Positions 34,882-41,409 of a DNA stretch of 41,409 nucleotides are shown in pieces (position 1 is the stretch's first letter; every line of letters begins with the position of its first letter). The DNA lies in NCBI GenBank assembly GCA_035716005.1, contig DASTKG010000019.1, positions 1-41,409 on the forward strand, written 5' to 3'. Below the pieces are notes generated by a model. It searched no databases, had not been told where the DNA came from, and saw only the letters and a list, made by a program, of their open reading frames with translations. The DNA comes from SZUA-252 sp035716005 (lineage in GTDB: Bacteria > Eisenbacteria > RBG-16-71-46 > SZUA-252). A program made the translations under genes and the position numbers.

Positions 34882-35637
34882 TTACATCACCATGCCGCCG
34901 TCGACCGGCAGCACCTGACCCGTGACGTACCCGGCGTCCTCCGAGCAAAGGAAGGCCACCGCGTGCGCCACGTCTTCGGCCGTGCCGAGACGGCCCAGCG
35001 GGATTCGGGCCTGGAGCCCCTCCCGCACGTCCGCTCCGAGCGCCTCGGTCATCGCCGTTTCGATGAATCCGGGCGCCACGGCATTCACGGTAATATGACG
35101 AGAGGCCAATTCCTTGGCAACCGCCTTCGTCAGGCCGATGAGGCCGGCCTTCGAAGCGGCGTAATTCGCCTGCCCCGCGTTCCCGATGATCCCGATCACC
35201 GAGGTGATGTTCACGATGCGGCCCCAGCGCTGCTTCATCATCGGCCGCGTGAAGGCGCGGATGGCGCGGAACGCCCCCTTCAAATTCGTGTCGATCACCG
35301 CGTCCCAGTCCTCGTCCGACATGCGGACCAGGAGGCCGTCGCGCGTGATCCCGGCGTTGTTGACCAGGATGTCGGCTTTCCCGAACGCCTCGAGCGTCGC
35401 GGCGCAGAGCCGGTCGGCCTCTCCGGCCTTCGACAGATCGGCCGTCACCGCGATCGCGCGCCCGCCGGCGGACGTCGCCTCCACCACGAACGCGTCGAGC
35501 GCGCCGGTGTCGCGGCCGGAGACCGCCACCGCGGCGCCCTGCGACGCGAGGCGCCGCGCGATGGCGAGCCCGATTCCCTTGCCGCCCCCCGTGACGACCG
35601 CGGCGCGGCCCTGGAGCGGCTGCGGGGGTCCGCTCAC
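34882..35637 (-). CDS. fabG: 3-oxoacyl-ACP reductase
   Basis: FabG reduces 3-oxoacyl-ACP with NADPH. It is a classical short-chain dehydrogenase: cofactor loop VTGGGKGIGLAIA, NNAG in DILVNNAGITRDGLLVRM, catalytic Ser in NITSVIG, and YxxxK in ANYAASKAG. The C-terminal block VTGQVLPVDGGMVM is typical of FabG. The GTG at 35637 overlaps the fabD stop as GTGA and gives 251 residues, the normal length. A longer upstream reading of the same frame is fabD in another frame and is discarded. Confidence 0.97.
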   Translation of the reverse strand: MSGPPQPLQGRAAVVTGGGKGIGLAIARRLASQGAAVAVSGRDTGALDAFVVEATSAGGRAIAVTADLSKAGEADRLCAATLEAFGKADILVNNAGITRDGLLVRMSDEDWDAVIDTNLKGAFRAIRAFTRPMMKQRWGRIVNITSVIGIIGNAGQANYAASKAGLIGLTKAVAKELASRHITVNAVAPGFIETAMTEALGADVREGLQARIPLGRLGTAEDVAHAVAFLCSEDAGYVTGQVLPVDGGMVM

Positions 35638-36593
35638 GCGGGCGCTCCCAGCAGCGCTTGCGCCGCCGCCTCGATCGTCTCCGGCTCGTCCGAGCCGAAA
35701 AGCGACGCTTCCTTGTCCACGCCACGCACGAGGCCGCGGAGAACCTTGCCGTGCCCGACTTCCACGAACGACCGCACGCCCGCGCCGATCATGGCGCGGA
35801 TCGTCTGCTCCCAGCGGACCGCGCCGAGGAGCTGCGCGCGGAGCGTGGCGCGGATCGCTTCGGGCTCCGTCACCGGCTCGGCCGAGACGTTGGCGTAGAC
35901 CGGGAAGCGGGCCGGCCGGATGGCCGCCGCGTCGAGCGCCTCGTTGAGCGAGGCCACCGCCGCCTCCATGAGGGGCGAGTGGAACGCCGCGCTCACCGAG
36001 AGCGGGATCACCTTCTTCGCGCCGAGTCGCTTCGCTTCCTCGCCGCCGAGGGCCAGGGCGTCCGGCGTGCCGGAGAGAACCACCTGGCCGGGCGAGTTGT
36101 AGTTGGCGGCGGCGAGATCGCGCGGCCGGTTCACGGCGCGCAGCACCTCGTCGATCTGCCCGGCCGTGAGGCCGAGCACCGCGGTCATGGAGCCGGGGCG
36201 AATCGCCCCCGCGCCCGCCATCGCCTCGCCGCGGCGACGGATGAGCCGAAGACCGTCGGCGAACGCGAGCGAGCCCGCGGCGACGTGCGCCGCGTACTCC
36301 CCCGCGCTGTGCCCGGCGGCGCACGAGGGGCGCGCTCCGCGCGCTTCCAGCACGCGATAGGCGGCCACGCTCGTGACGAGGAGCGCCGGCTGCGTGTTCT
36401 CCGTCCGCGTCAGCTCCTCGGCCGGCCCCTCGAAGCAGAGCGTGGAGAGGGCGAAGCCGAGCACCCGGTCCGCTTCCTCGAAGACGGCGCGCGCCTCGGG
36501 ATAGCGCTCCGCGAGCGCCTTCCCCATGCCGACCGCCTGCGAGCCCTGCCCCGGGAAGAGGAAGGCCGCCCCCTGCGCTCCCGACGCGCTCAC
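35634..36593 (-). CDS. fabD: Malonyl-CoA:ACP transacylase
   Basis: FabD loads malonyl groups on ACP. The protein has AFLFPGQGSQAVGMGKAL at the start, active-site Ser in GHSAGEYAA, catalytic His in SAAFHSPLM, and the family blocks ANYNSPGQVVLSG and FVEVGHGKVLRGL. The GTG at 36593 overlaps the fabH stop as GTGA, giving 319 residues, the usual size. It belongs to the coupled plsX-fabH-fabD-fabG string. Confidence 0.97.
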   Translation of the reverse strand: MSASGAQGAAFLFPGQGSQAVGMGKALAERYPEARAVFEEADRVLGFALSTLCFEGPAEELTRTENTQPALLVTSVAAYRVLEARGARPSCAAGHSAGEYAAHVAAGSLAFADGLRLIRRRGEAMAGAGAIRPGSMTAVLGLTAGQIDEVLRAVNRPRDLAAANYNSPGQVVLSGTPDALALGGEEAKRLGAKKVIPLSVSAAFHSPLMEAAVASLNEALDAAAIRPARFPVYANVSAEPVTEPEAIRATLRAQLLGAVRWEQTIRAMIGAGVRSFVEVGHGKVLRGLVRGVDKEASLFGSDEPETIEAAAQALLGAPA

Positions 36594-37582
36594 CACTCCA
36601 CCACCGCCGAGGCCCACGTGAAGCCGCCTCCGAACGTGACCATGGCCACCAGGTCGCCCTTCTTGATGCGGCCCTCGCGGCGAGCCTCGTCGAGCGCGAG
36701 CGGGATCGAGGCCGAGGAGGTGTTGCCGTACTTGTGGAGATTCACGAAGACCTTCTCCATCGGCACGCCCAGCCGCTGCGCCGTCGCCTCGACGATCCGA
36801 AGATTCGCCTGGTGCGGCACCAGGAGCGCGAGCTCCTCGGACGTCCGGCCCGCCGCCGCCAGCGTCTCGATCGCCACGGCCTGCATGGCGCGAACCGCGT
36901 GCTTGAAGACGTCGTTTCCGCTCATGTGGATCGTGTGGAGCCGCGCCTCGATCGTGTGATGCGAGGCGGGCATGAGCGATCCGCCGGCGGGCATCTCGAG
37001 AAGGTGGACGAGGGTTCCGTCGCTGTGGAGGCGAAGGGCGAGGATGCCGCCCGGCTCTCCCGTGGAGCGGAGCACCACCGCGCCCGCCGCGTCGCCGAAG
37101 AGGACGCACGTGTTCCGGTCGGTCCAATCGACGATCCGGCTCAGCGTCTCGACGCCGATGACGAGCGCCGTGCGGGCCGTGCCGGCTCGGATGGCGTCGC
37201 GCGCCGCGGAGAGCCCGTACATGAAGCCCGCGCACGCGGCGGAGACGTCGAAGGCGAAGGCCTTCTTCGCGCCGAGGACGTCCTGCACGCGGCAGGCGGT
37301 CGAGGGGAAGACGCGGTCGCCGGTGACGGTGCCCACGACGATCAGGTCGAGGTCTTCGGCCTTCAAGTTCGCGTCGGCCATGGCGCGCTTCGCCGCTTCC
37401 GACGCCAGGAAGGAGGAGGGCGTCTTCGGGTCGGAGATGCGCCGCTCGCGGATGCCGGTGCGCGTGACGATCCACTCGTCGGACGTGTCGACGATCGCCT
37501 CGAGATCCTTGTTCGTGAGGACGTGGGAGGGCGTGTAGGAGCCCGTGCCGATGATGTGGACGTCGATCGAGGGAGCGATCAT
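36590..37582 (-). CDS. fabH: 3-oxoacyl-ACP synthase III
   Basis: FabH starts fatty-acid synthesis by condensing acetyl-CoA or a branched acyl-CoA with malonyl-ACP. The catalytic triad is visible: Cys in DVSAACAGFMYG, His in VPHQANLRI, Asn in KYGNTSSAS. TSDEWIVTRTGIRERRI near the N-terminus is a family signature. The ATG at 37582 overlaps the plsX stop as ATGA; length is 330 residues. Primer preference (straight or branched) cannot be told from the sequence. Confidence 0.97.
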   Translation of the reverse strand: MIAPSIDVHIIGTGSYTPSHVLTNKDLEAIVDTSDEWIVTRTGIRERRISDPKTPSSFLASEAAKRAMADANLKAEDLDLIVVGTVTGDRVFPSTACRVQDVLGAKKAFAFDVSAACAGFMYGLSAARDAIRAGTARTALVIGVETLSRIVDWTDRNTCVLFGDAAGAVVLRSTGEPGGILALRLHSDGTLVHLLEMPAGGSLMPASHHTIEARLHTIHMSGNDVFKHAVRAMQAVAIETLAAAGRTSEELALLVPHQANLRIVEATAQRLGVPMEKVFVNLHKYGNTSSASIPLALDEARREGRIKKGDLVAMVTFGGGFTWASAVVEW

Positions 37583-38610
37583 GCGGCCTGCGGTTCCAGC
37601 TTCCGAAGCTCCTCGCGAATGGAGTCGGCCACGCGCGCCTCGGCGCAGCGGGCCGCCACCTTGATGGCGTTCTTGATGGCGCGCGAGTTGGAGCGGCCGT
37701 GCGCGATGATGCACGCGCCGGCCACGCCCAGGAGCGGCGCGCCGCCGACCTCCGCGTAGTCGAGCCGCCGCTTCAGGCGCCGGAACGCGGGCTTCAGGAG
37801 GAGCCCGGCGAGGGCCGAGAGCGGATGCGCCGCGATCTCGTCCTTGATCATCGTGGATATGCTTGGAATGACGCTCTCCGCGAACTTGAGGAGCACGTTC
37901 CCGACGAAACCGTCGCAGACGACGACGTCGGCCGTGCCGAGGATCACCTCGCGCCCTTCGATGTTCCCCGCGAAGTGGATCGGGACGCGCTTCAGGAGCT
38001 GGTGCGCTTCGTAGTAGAGCTCGCTCCCCTTCTCCGCCTCCTCGCCGATGTTGAGGAGCCCCACGCGCGGCTTCTCGATCTTCAGCACGAGGCGGGCGTA
38101 GATGCTTCCCATGATGGCGAATTGGGCCAGGTGGGCGGGCTTGCAGTCGGAGGTGGCGCCGACGTCGAGGATCACCACGTTTCCCTGCGGCGTGGGAAGG
38201 ACGGTGGCGATGGCGGGACGCTGGATCTGTTCGATGCGGCCGAGCTCGATGAGCCCCGCGGCCACCACGGCGCCCGTGTTCCCGGCCGACACGATCGCGT
38301 CGGTCTCGCCCGATTTGTGGAGCCGCGCGCAGACGTTGATCGAGGAGTCGCGCTTCTTCCGCACCGCTTGCGCGGCGTGCTCCGACATCTCCACCTGCTC
38401 CGCCGCGTGGATGACGCGCGGCAGGCGGTCGGAGACGCCGAGCCGCTGGGCCTCGTCGCGGATCGCCTTCTCGTCGCCCACGAGCGCGACGTCGAAGGAA
38501 GCCCCGGGCTCGGCTAGCGCCTCGAGCGCCCCCTGGATGTTCACTCGGGGGGCCAAGTCGCCGCCCATGGCGTCCACTCCGATGACCGGTCCCTTTCGTC
38601 CCTGGTCCAT
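37579..38610 (-). CDS. plsX: Phosphate acyltransferase PlsX
   Basis: PlsX converts acyl-ACP to acyl-phosphate, which PlsY uses to acylate glycerol-3-phosphate at the membrane. It begins VIGVDAMGGDLAPRVNIQGALEAL and has SAGNTGAVVAAGLIELGRI, VLDVGATSDCKPAHLAQFA, and GLLNIGEEAEKGSEL, the usual blocks in order. The 343 residues match the family. It follows rpmF by 13 bases and overlaps fabH. Confidence 0.97.
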   Translation of the reverse strand: MDQGRKGPVIGVDAMGGDLAPRVNIQGALEALAEPGASFDVALVGDEKAIRDEAQRLGVSDRLPRVIHAAEQVEMSEHAAQAVRKKRDSSINVCARLHKSGETDAIVSAGNTGAVVAAGLIELGRIEQIQRPAIATVLPTPQGNVVILDVGATSDCKPAHLAQFAIMGSIYARLVLKIEKPRVGLLNIGEEAEKGSELYYEAHQLLKRVPIHFAGNIEGREVILGTADVVVCDGFVGNVLLKFAESVIPSISTMIKDEIAAHPLSALAGLLLKPAFRRLKRRLDYAEVGGAPLLGVAGACIIAHGRSNSRAIKNAIKVAARCAEARVADSIREELRKLEPQAA

Positions 38611-38623
38611 CGTCGTCGGAAGG

Positions 38624-38815
38624 CTACGCGCTGCGGGTCGACTCCTGAATGATGACCTCTTCTCCGGCGTAGTAGCCGCAGTGGGAACAGACCCGGTGCG
38701 GGAGCTTCGGCTGGCTGCAGTGCGAGCAGAGCGACCGCGAGGGCCGGCGCAGCTTCCAGTGCGTACGGCGGTTCTTGCCGCGGGTGCTCGAGTGCCGTCT
38801 CTTGGGGACTGCCAT
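38624..38815 (-). CDS. rpmF: 50S ribosomal protein L32
   Basis: A 63-residue L32 protein beginning MAVPKRRHSSTRGKNRRTHWKL. It keeps the zinc-binding cysteine pairs CSHCSQPKLPHRVCSHCGYY, so it is the zinc-containing C+ form. The ATG at 38815 has GAGGAA upstream. The order yceD-rpmF-plsX is conserved in many phyla. Confidence 0.97.
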   Translation of the reverse strand: MAVPKRRHSSTRGKNRRTHWKLRRPSRSLCSHCSQPKLPHRVCSHCGYYAGEEVIIQESTRSA

Positions 38816-38872
38816 TCGCGACTTCCTCTGGTTGCGGGGCGCGTTTTGTTCCCGGGCCGGTCCGGGCGCGTC

Positions 38873-39358
38873 TCATCCCCCGGCCGCGGCTTTGGAGCAG
38901 CGGCAAGGGCCCTGGTTCAGATCTTCGCCGCAGCGGGGGCAAAGCCCCGCGCAGGCTTCCCGGCATAACGGTTTCATCGGGAGAGCCAAAATCACGGCCT
39001 CCCGGATCTCGCCGTCGATGGAGAGAACCCGGCCGTCGTGGGGATGGATTCCCCCGTCCTCTTCGTCCACGGCCCTGTGGCTCACCACGTTGGGATTCTG
39101 CACCTTAGCACAGAAAACATCGAACTCCAAATCGAGATTCTGGCCGTAGGGGGCGAGGCAGCGGCTGCACTCCAGGCGGGCCTCCCCCTGGGCCTTACCC
39201 CGGATCCAGATCTCGTCCCCCCGCCGGTCGATCTTCAACTGGACGCGGAGGGGTCCGGTCAGGTCGGCGTCGTCCGGGGCGAGCCCGAACGACTCCCCGG
39301 CGAGCTCGAGATCGAGCGTGCTGGCGCCATCCGGAAGTTCGCGTAAGTCGATTTGCAC
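38873..39358 (-). CDS. yceD: DUF177 family protein (YceD-like)
   Basis: A 161-residue DUF177/YceD protein. Bacterial YceD is linked to 23S rRNA metabolism, but its mechanism is unclear. The centre has ARLECSRCLAPYGQNLDLEFDV, and the C-terminus has a Cys cluster: CREACAGLCPRCGEDLNQGPCRC. These suggest metal binding. The start is the GTG at 39358, with AGGAG 7 bases upstream. The ribosome binding site touches the 3' arm of a hairpin (39368-39398). It heads the yceD-to-rnc operon. The 57 bases to rpmF hold nothing notable. Confidence 0.9.
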   Translation of the reverse strand: MQIDLRELPDGASTLDLELAGESFGLAPDDADLTGPLRVQLKIDRRGDEIWIRGKAQGEARLECSRCLAPYGQNLDLEFDVFCAKVQNPNVVSHRAVDEEDGGIHPHDGRVLSIDGEIREAVILALPMKPLCREACAGLCPRCGEDLNQGPCRCSKAAAGG

Positions 39359-39367
39359 GTTGGGACT

Positions 39368-39398
39368 CCTGACGGGGCCGAAGGGCCCCGCCGTCAGG
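39368..39398 (-). other. Bulged hairpin between ndk and yceD
   Basis: CCTGAC-GGC-GGGGCC pairs with GGCCCC-GTCAGG: twelve pairs with a 3-base bulge on one side and a 4-base loop. There is no T-run after it on the minus strand. Its 3' arm runs into AGGAG, the yceD ribosome binding site, so folding could restrain translation. A Rho-independent terminator for ndk is the other possibility. The rest of 39359-39414 shows nothing more. Confidence 0.45.
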
Positions 39399-39414
39399 GA
39401 CCGGGAGGGGGCCT

Positions 39415-39837
39415 CTACCGAGCCGCTCCCACCGCGCCGAACATGAAATCGATCTCGATCGCGGCGTTCTCGGGCGAGTCGGACGCGTGGACCGCGTTCA
39501 TCCCCTTGCTCTCGGCGTAGAGGGCGCGGATCGTGCCCGGCTTCGCCTCCTTGGGATCGGTGGCGCCGATCACCTCGCGCAGACCGAGGACGGCGTTCTC
39601 GCGGCGGAGCCGGCAGGGGACGGCCGGGCCCGACGACATGAAGGCCACCAGCTCGTTCAGGAAGGGCTTCCCCTCGTGCACGGCGTAGAAGCGCCGCGCC
39701 TGCTCGGCGGTGAGACGGACCTGGCGCATCTCGACGATCTCGAATCCCGCCTTCTCGATCTCGGCGAGGATGAGGCCGACCTTCCGTCCGCGGACGGCGT
39801 CGGGCTTGATCATGAACAGCGTCTCCTGAAGTGCCAT
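39415..39837 (-). CDS. ndk: Nucleoside diphosphate kinase
   Basis: Ndk moves the gamma phosphate between nucleoside triphosphates and diphosphates through a phosphohistidine. It begins LQETLFMIKPDAVRGRKVG and has the active-site NAVHASDSPENA, with the catalytic His, plus ENAVLGLREVIGATDPKEAKPGTIRAL. The 140 residues match the family. The ATG at 39837 has GGAGG about 12 bases upstream, a little far. It follows sucD on the same strand but is separated by a large hairpin. Confidence 0.96.
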   Translation of the reverse strand: MALQETLFMIKPDAVRGRKVGLILAEIEKAGFEIVEMRQVRLTAEQARRFYAVHEGKPFLNELVAFMSSGPAVPCRLRRENAVLGLREVIGATDPKEAKPGTIRALYAESKGMNAVHASDSPENAAIEIDFMFGAVGAAR

Positions 39838-39879
39838 GGGGGGTTCGAACCTCCGTTGAGCGTCGCCTTCAATGGGACC

Positions 39880-39923
39880 GCGATCGGAAACGCCGCGGCC
39901 GGCGCGACGGGCCGGCCGCGGCG
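39880..39923 (-). terminator. Hairpin after sucD, probable terminator
   Basis: CGCCGCGGCCGGC and GCCGGCCGCGGCG (39923-39911 and 39903-39891) are perfect 13-bp complements around a 7-base loop, 24 bases past the sucD stop. Only GTTTCC follows on the minus strand, so the T-run is short. The stem's strength makes a terminator or transcript-stabilising end likely. The rest of 39838-39946 shows the ndk ribosome binding site. Confidence 0.55.
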
Positions 39924-39946
39924 ATGCATTTCGTTCTCGGCGTCCG

Positions 39947-41011
39947 CTAGCGCCGGCCCTTCTTCGCGCCGGGCTTCTTCTTGGATGCGCTCTTCTTCGC
40001 CGGCGATTTCCGGGCGGCCGGTTTCGCGCGCTTCGGGGCCGCTTTCTTGGGAGCGGACTTCGTCTTGGCCCCCTTCGAAGCCGGCTTCCGGGCGGAGCCC
40101 TTCCCGCCCATCACGACCTTGAGCCCGGCCTTTTTCCGGCTCTTCGCGAGCGCGGTCGCGATGAGCCCCGGGATCTCCGACGGAATCTTGGCCACCGGAA
40201 CGCCGGCCCGCTCGAAGCGGGCGATCTTCTCGGCCGCCGTGCCCGCGCCGCCGGAGACGATGGCGCCCGCATGGCCCATCCGCTTTCCGGGCGGGGCCGT
40301 CTGGCCCGCGATGAAGGCGACGACCGGCTTCGTGACGTGCCGCTCGATGAGGGCCGCCGCGTCCTCCTCGTCGGTCCCCCCGATCTCGCCGATCAGAACG
40401 ATGGCGTCGGTCTCTTCGTCGGCCTCGAACTGCGCCAGCGCGTCGACGAAGCGGGTCCCCACGATCGGGTCGCCGCCGATGCCGATGCAGGTCGACTGCC
40501 CCATCTTGGCCCTCGTCAGCTGCCAGACCACCTCGTAGGTGAGCGTGCCGCTGCGGGAGACGAGCCCGATGCGGCCGGGCGCGTGGATGAAGCCCGGCAT
40601 GATGCCGACCTTGCACTGCCCCGGCGTGATGAGGCCGGGGCAATTGGGGCCGATCAGGCGCGTCGATTTCCCGCGCAGGTAGGCCGAGACCTCGATCATG
40701 TCGCGGACGGGAACGCCCTCGGTGATGCAGACGACGAGCGGAATCTCGGCGTCCACCGCCTCGTAGATGGCGTCCTGAGCCAGCGCGGCGGGGACGTAGA
40801 TGACCGAGACGTTCGCCTTCGTCCTCGCCACGGCCTCCTCCACCGAGTCGAAGACCGGAATGCCGTCGACGTCCATGCCGCCCTTTCCGGGCGTGACGCC
40901 GGCGACGACCTTCGTGCCGTATTCCTTCATGCCGCGGGCGTGGAACGAGCCGTCGCGGCCGGTGATTCCCTGAACCAAGACGCGCGAATCGCGTCCGACG
41001 AGAATGCTCAC
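39947..41011 (-). CDS. sucD: Succinyl-CoA ligase alpha subunit with Lys/Ala/Pro-rich tail
   Basis: SucD carries the CoA-binding site and the phosphohistidine of succinyl-CoA synthetase in the TCA cycle. The core is normal: VLVQGITGRDGSFHARGM, IGPNCPGLITPGQCKVGIMPG, RSGTLTYE, and active-site His247 in GKRMGHAGAIV. The family usually ends near residue 290-300. Here 54 more residues (301-354) follow, dominated by Lys, Ala, Pro, Arg and Ser (KKAAPKRAKPAARKSP and similar), resembling histone H1-like tails. The start is the GTG at 41011, overlapping the sucC stop as GTGA. Confidence 0.96.
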   Translation of the reverse strand: MSILVGRDSRVLVQGITGRDGSFHARGMKEYGTKVVAGVTPGKGGMDVDGIPVFDSVEEAVARTKANVSVIYVPAALAQDAIYEAVDAEIPLVVCITEGVPVRDMIEVSAYLRGKSTRLIGPNCPGLITPGQCKVGIMPGFIHAPGRIGLVSRSGTLTYEVVWQLTRAKMGQSTCIGIGGDPIVGTRFVDALAQFEADEETDAIVLIGEIGGTDEEDAAALIERHVTKPVVAFIAGQTAPPGKRMGHAGAIVSGGAGTAAEKIARFERAGVPVAKIPSEIPGLIATALAKSRKKAGLKVVMGGKGSARKPASKGAKTKSAPKKAAPKRAKPAARKSPAKKSASKKKPGAKKGRR

Positions 41012-41409
41012 GCCGCCTCCGCCGCGCGGGCGATCACGGTGCGGACCGCCTCGTCCATGTCGCTCAGCGCCACCATCCCGCGCGCGCTCAGCATCTCGCG
41101 CGCCTCCTTCTCGTTCGTGCCCGTGAGCCGGATGACGATCGGCAGCTTCGTGCCGATCCGGTCGAGCGCCGTGAGGAGTCCGCGCGCGACGTCGTCGCAG
41201 CGCGTGATGCCGCCGAAGATGTTGAAGAGGACCGCGCGCACCCGCTGGTCTCTCGTCAGGATGTTCATGGCCGCCGTCACCTTGTCGGGATTCGACGAGC
41301 CGCCGATGTCGAGGAAGTTGGCCGGCTTCCCGCCGTGGAACTGGATGAGGTCCATCGTCGCCATGGCGAGACCGGCGCCGTTCACCACGCAGCCGATCGT
41401 GCCGTCGAG
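41008..41409 (-). CDS. sucC: Succinyl-CoA ligase beta subunit, C-terminal part
   Basis: The last 133 residues of SucC, entering from the window edge. LDGTIGCVVNGAGLAMATMDLI, the block FHGGKPANFLDIGGSSNPDKV, FNIFGGITRCDDVARGL, and IRLTGTNEKEAREML are typical of the C-terminal ligase domain. The beta subunit binds succinate and the nucleotide and decides ATP versus GTP use; that part is outside the window. The stop overlaps the sucD GTG, so both subunits should be made in balance. Confidence 0.96.
   Translation of the reverse strand, partial: LDGTIGCVVNGAGLAMATMDLIQFHGGKPANFLDIGGSSNPDKVTAAMNILTRDQRVRAVLFNIFGGITRCDDVARGLLTALDRIGTKLPIVIRLTGTNEKEAREMLSARGMVALSDMDEAVRTVIARAAEAA

Overview
The window comes from a high-GC bacterium and is almost entirely coding. 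No stretch longer than about 150 bases lacks a gene. The best phylogenetic clue is a 2,063-residue SprA homologue, the type IX secretion outer-membrane translocon typical of the Fibrobacteres-Chlorobi-Bacteroidetes (FCB) superphylum and related candidate phyla. Together with a DUF4837 lipoprotein and the high GC, this suggests a candidate phylum near Gemmatimonadota, Eisenbacteria or Krumholzibacteria rather than a true Bacteroidetes. That placement is inference. All genes lie on the minus strand except lptF and lptG.

Right to left, which is the direction of minus-strand transcription: 41409-39415 holds sucC (partial), sucD and ndk, with a 13-bp hairpin between sucD and ndk. 39358-32032 is the classic lipid cluster yceD(DUF177)-rpmF-plsX-fabH-fabD-fabG-acpP-fabF-rnc, closed by a strong intrinsic terminator. 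31939-20022 is a long co-directional run: a periplasmic TPR protein; an ECF sigma factor with a zinc-finger anti-sigma factor; an HtrA-like protein that has lost all three catalytic residues; a DUF4837 lipoprotein; aroB; a TPR protein; aroQ; accB; pilT; accC; comB. 19984-17463 (plus strand) is the lptFG pair, with a sigma70-like promoter ahead of it. 17313-10215 is sprA followed by a zinc-dependent glutaminyl cyclase lipoprotein gene, ended by an intrinsic terminator. 10096-1 is the universal rimP-nusA-infB-ylxP-rbfA-nrnA-truB-ribF-rpsO-pnp translation/RNA operon, with pnp cut by the window edge.

Most of the content is core metabolism and information processing in conserved order, with translational coupling by 4-nt stop/start overlaps at many junctions. 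The most interesting parts are four. First, sprA sits next to glutaminyl cyclase, and the cyclase's signal peptide has no canonical start codon. Second, the ECF sigma/anti-sigma pair is followed by a catalytically dead HtrA homologue. Third, two core enzymes carry unusual charged tails: an RG- and Glu-Arg-repeat tail on RNase III and a histone-like Lys/Ala/Pro tail on succinyl-CoA ligase alpha. Fourth, pilT is inserted between accB and accC. I saw no tRNA, rRNA, CRISPR array, insertion sequence or phage gene.
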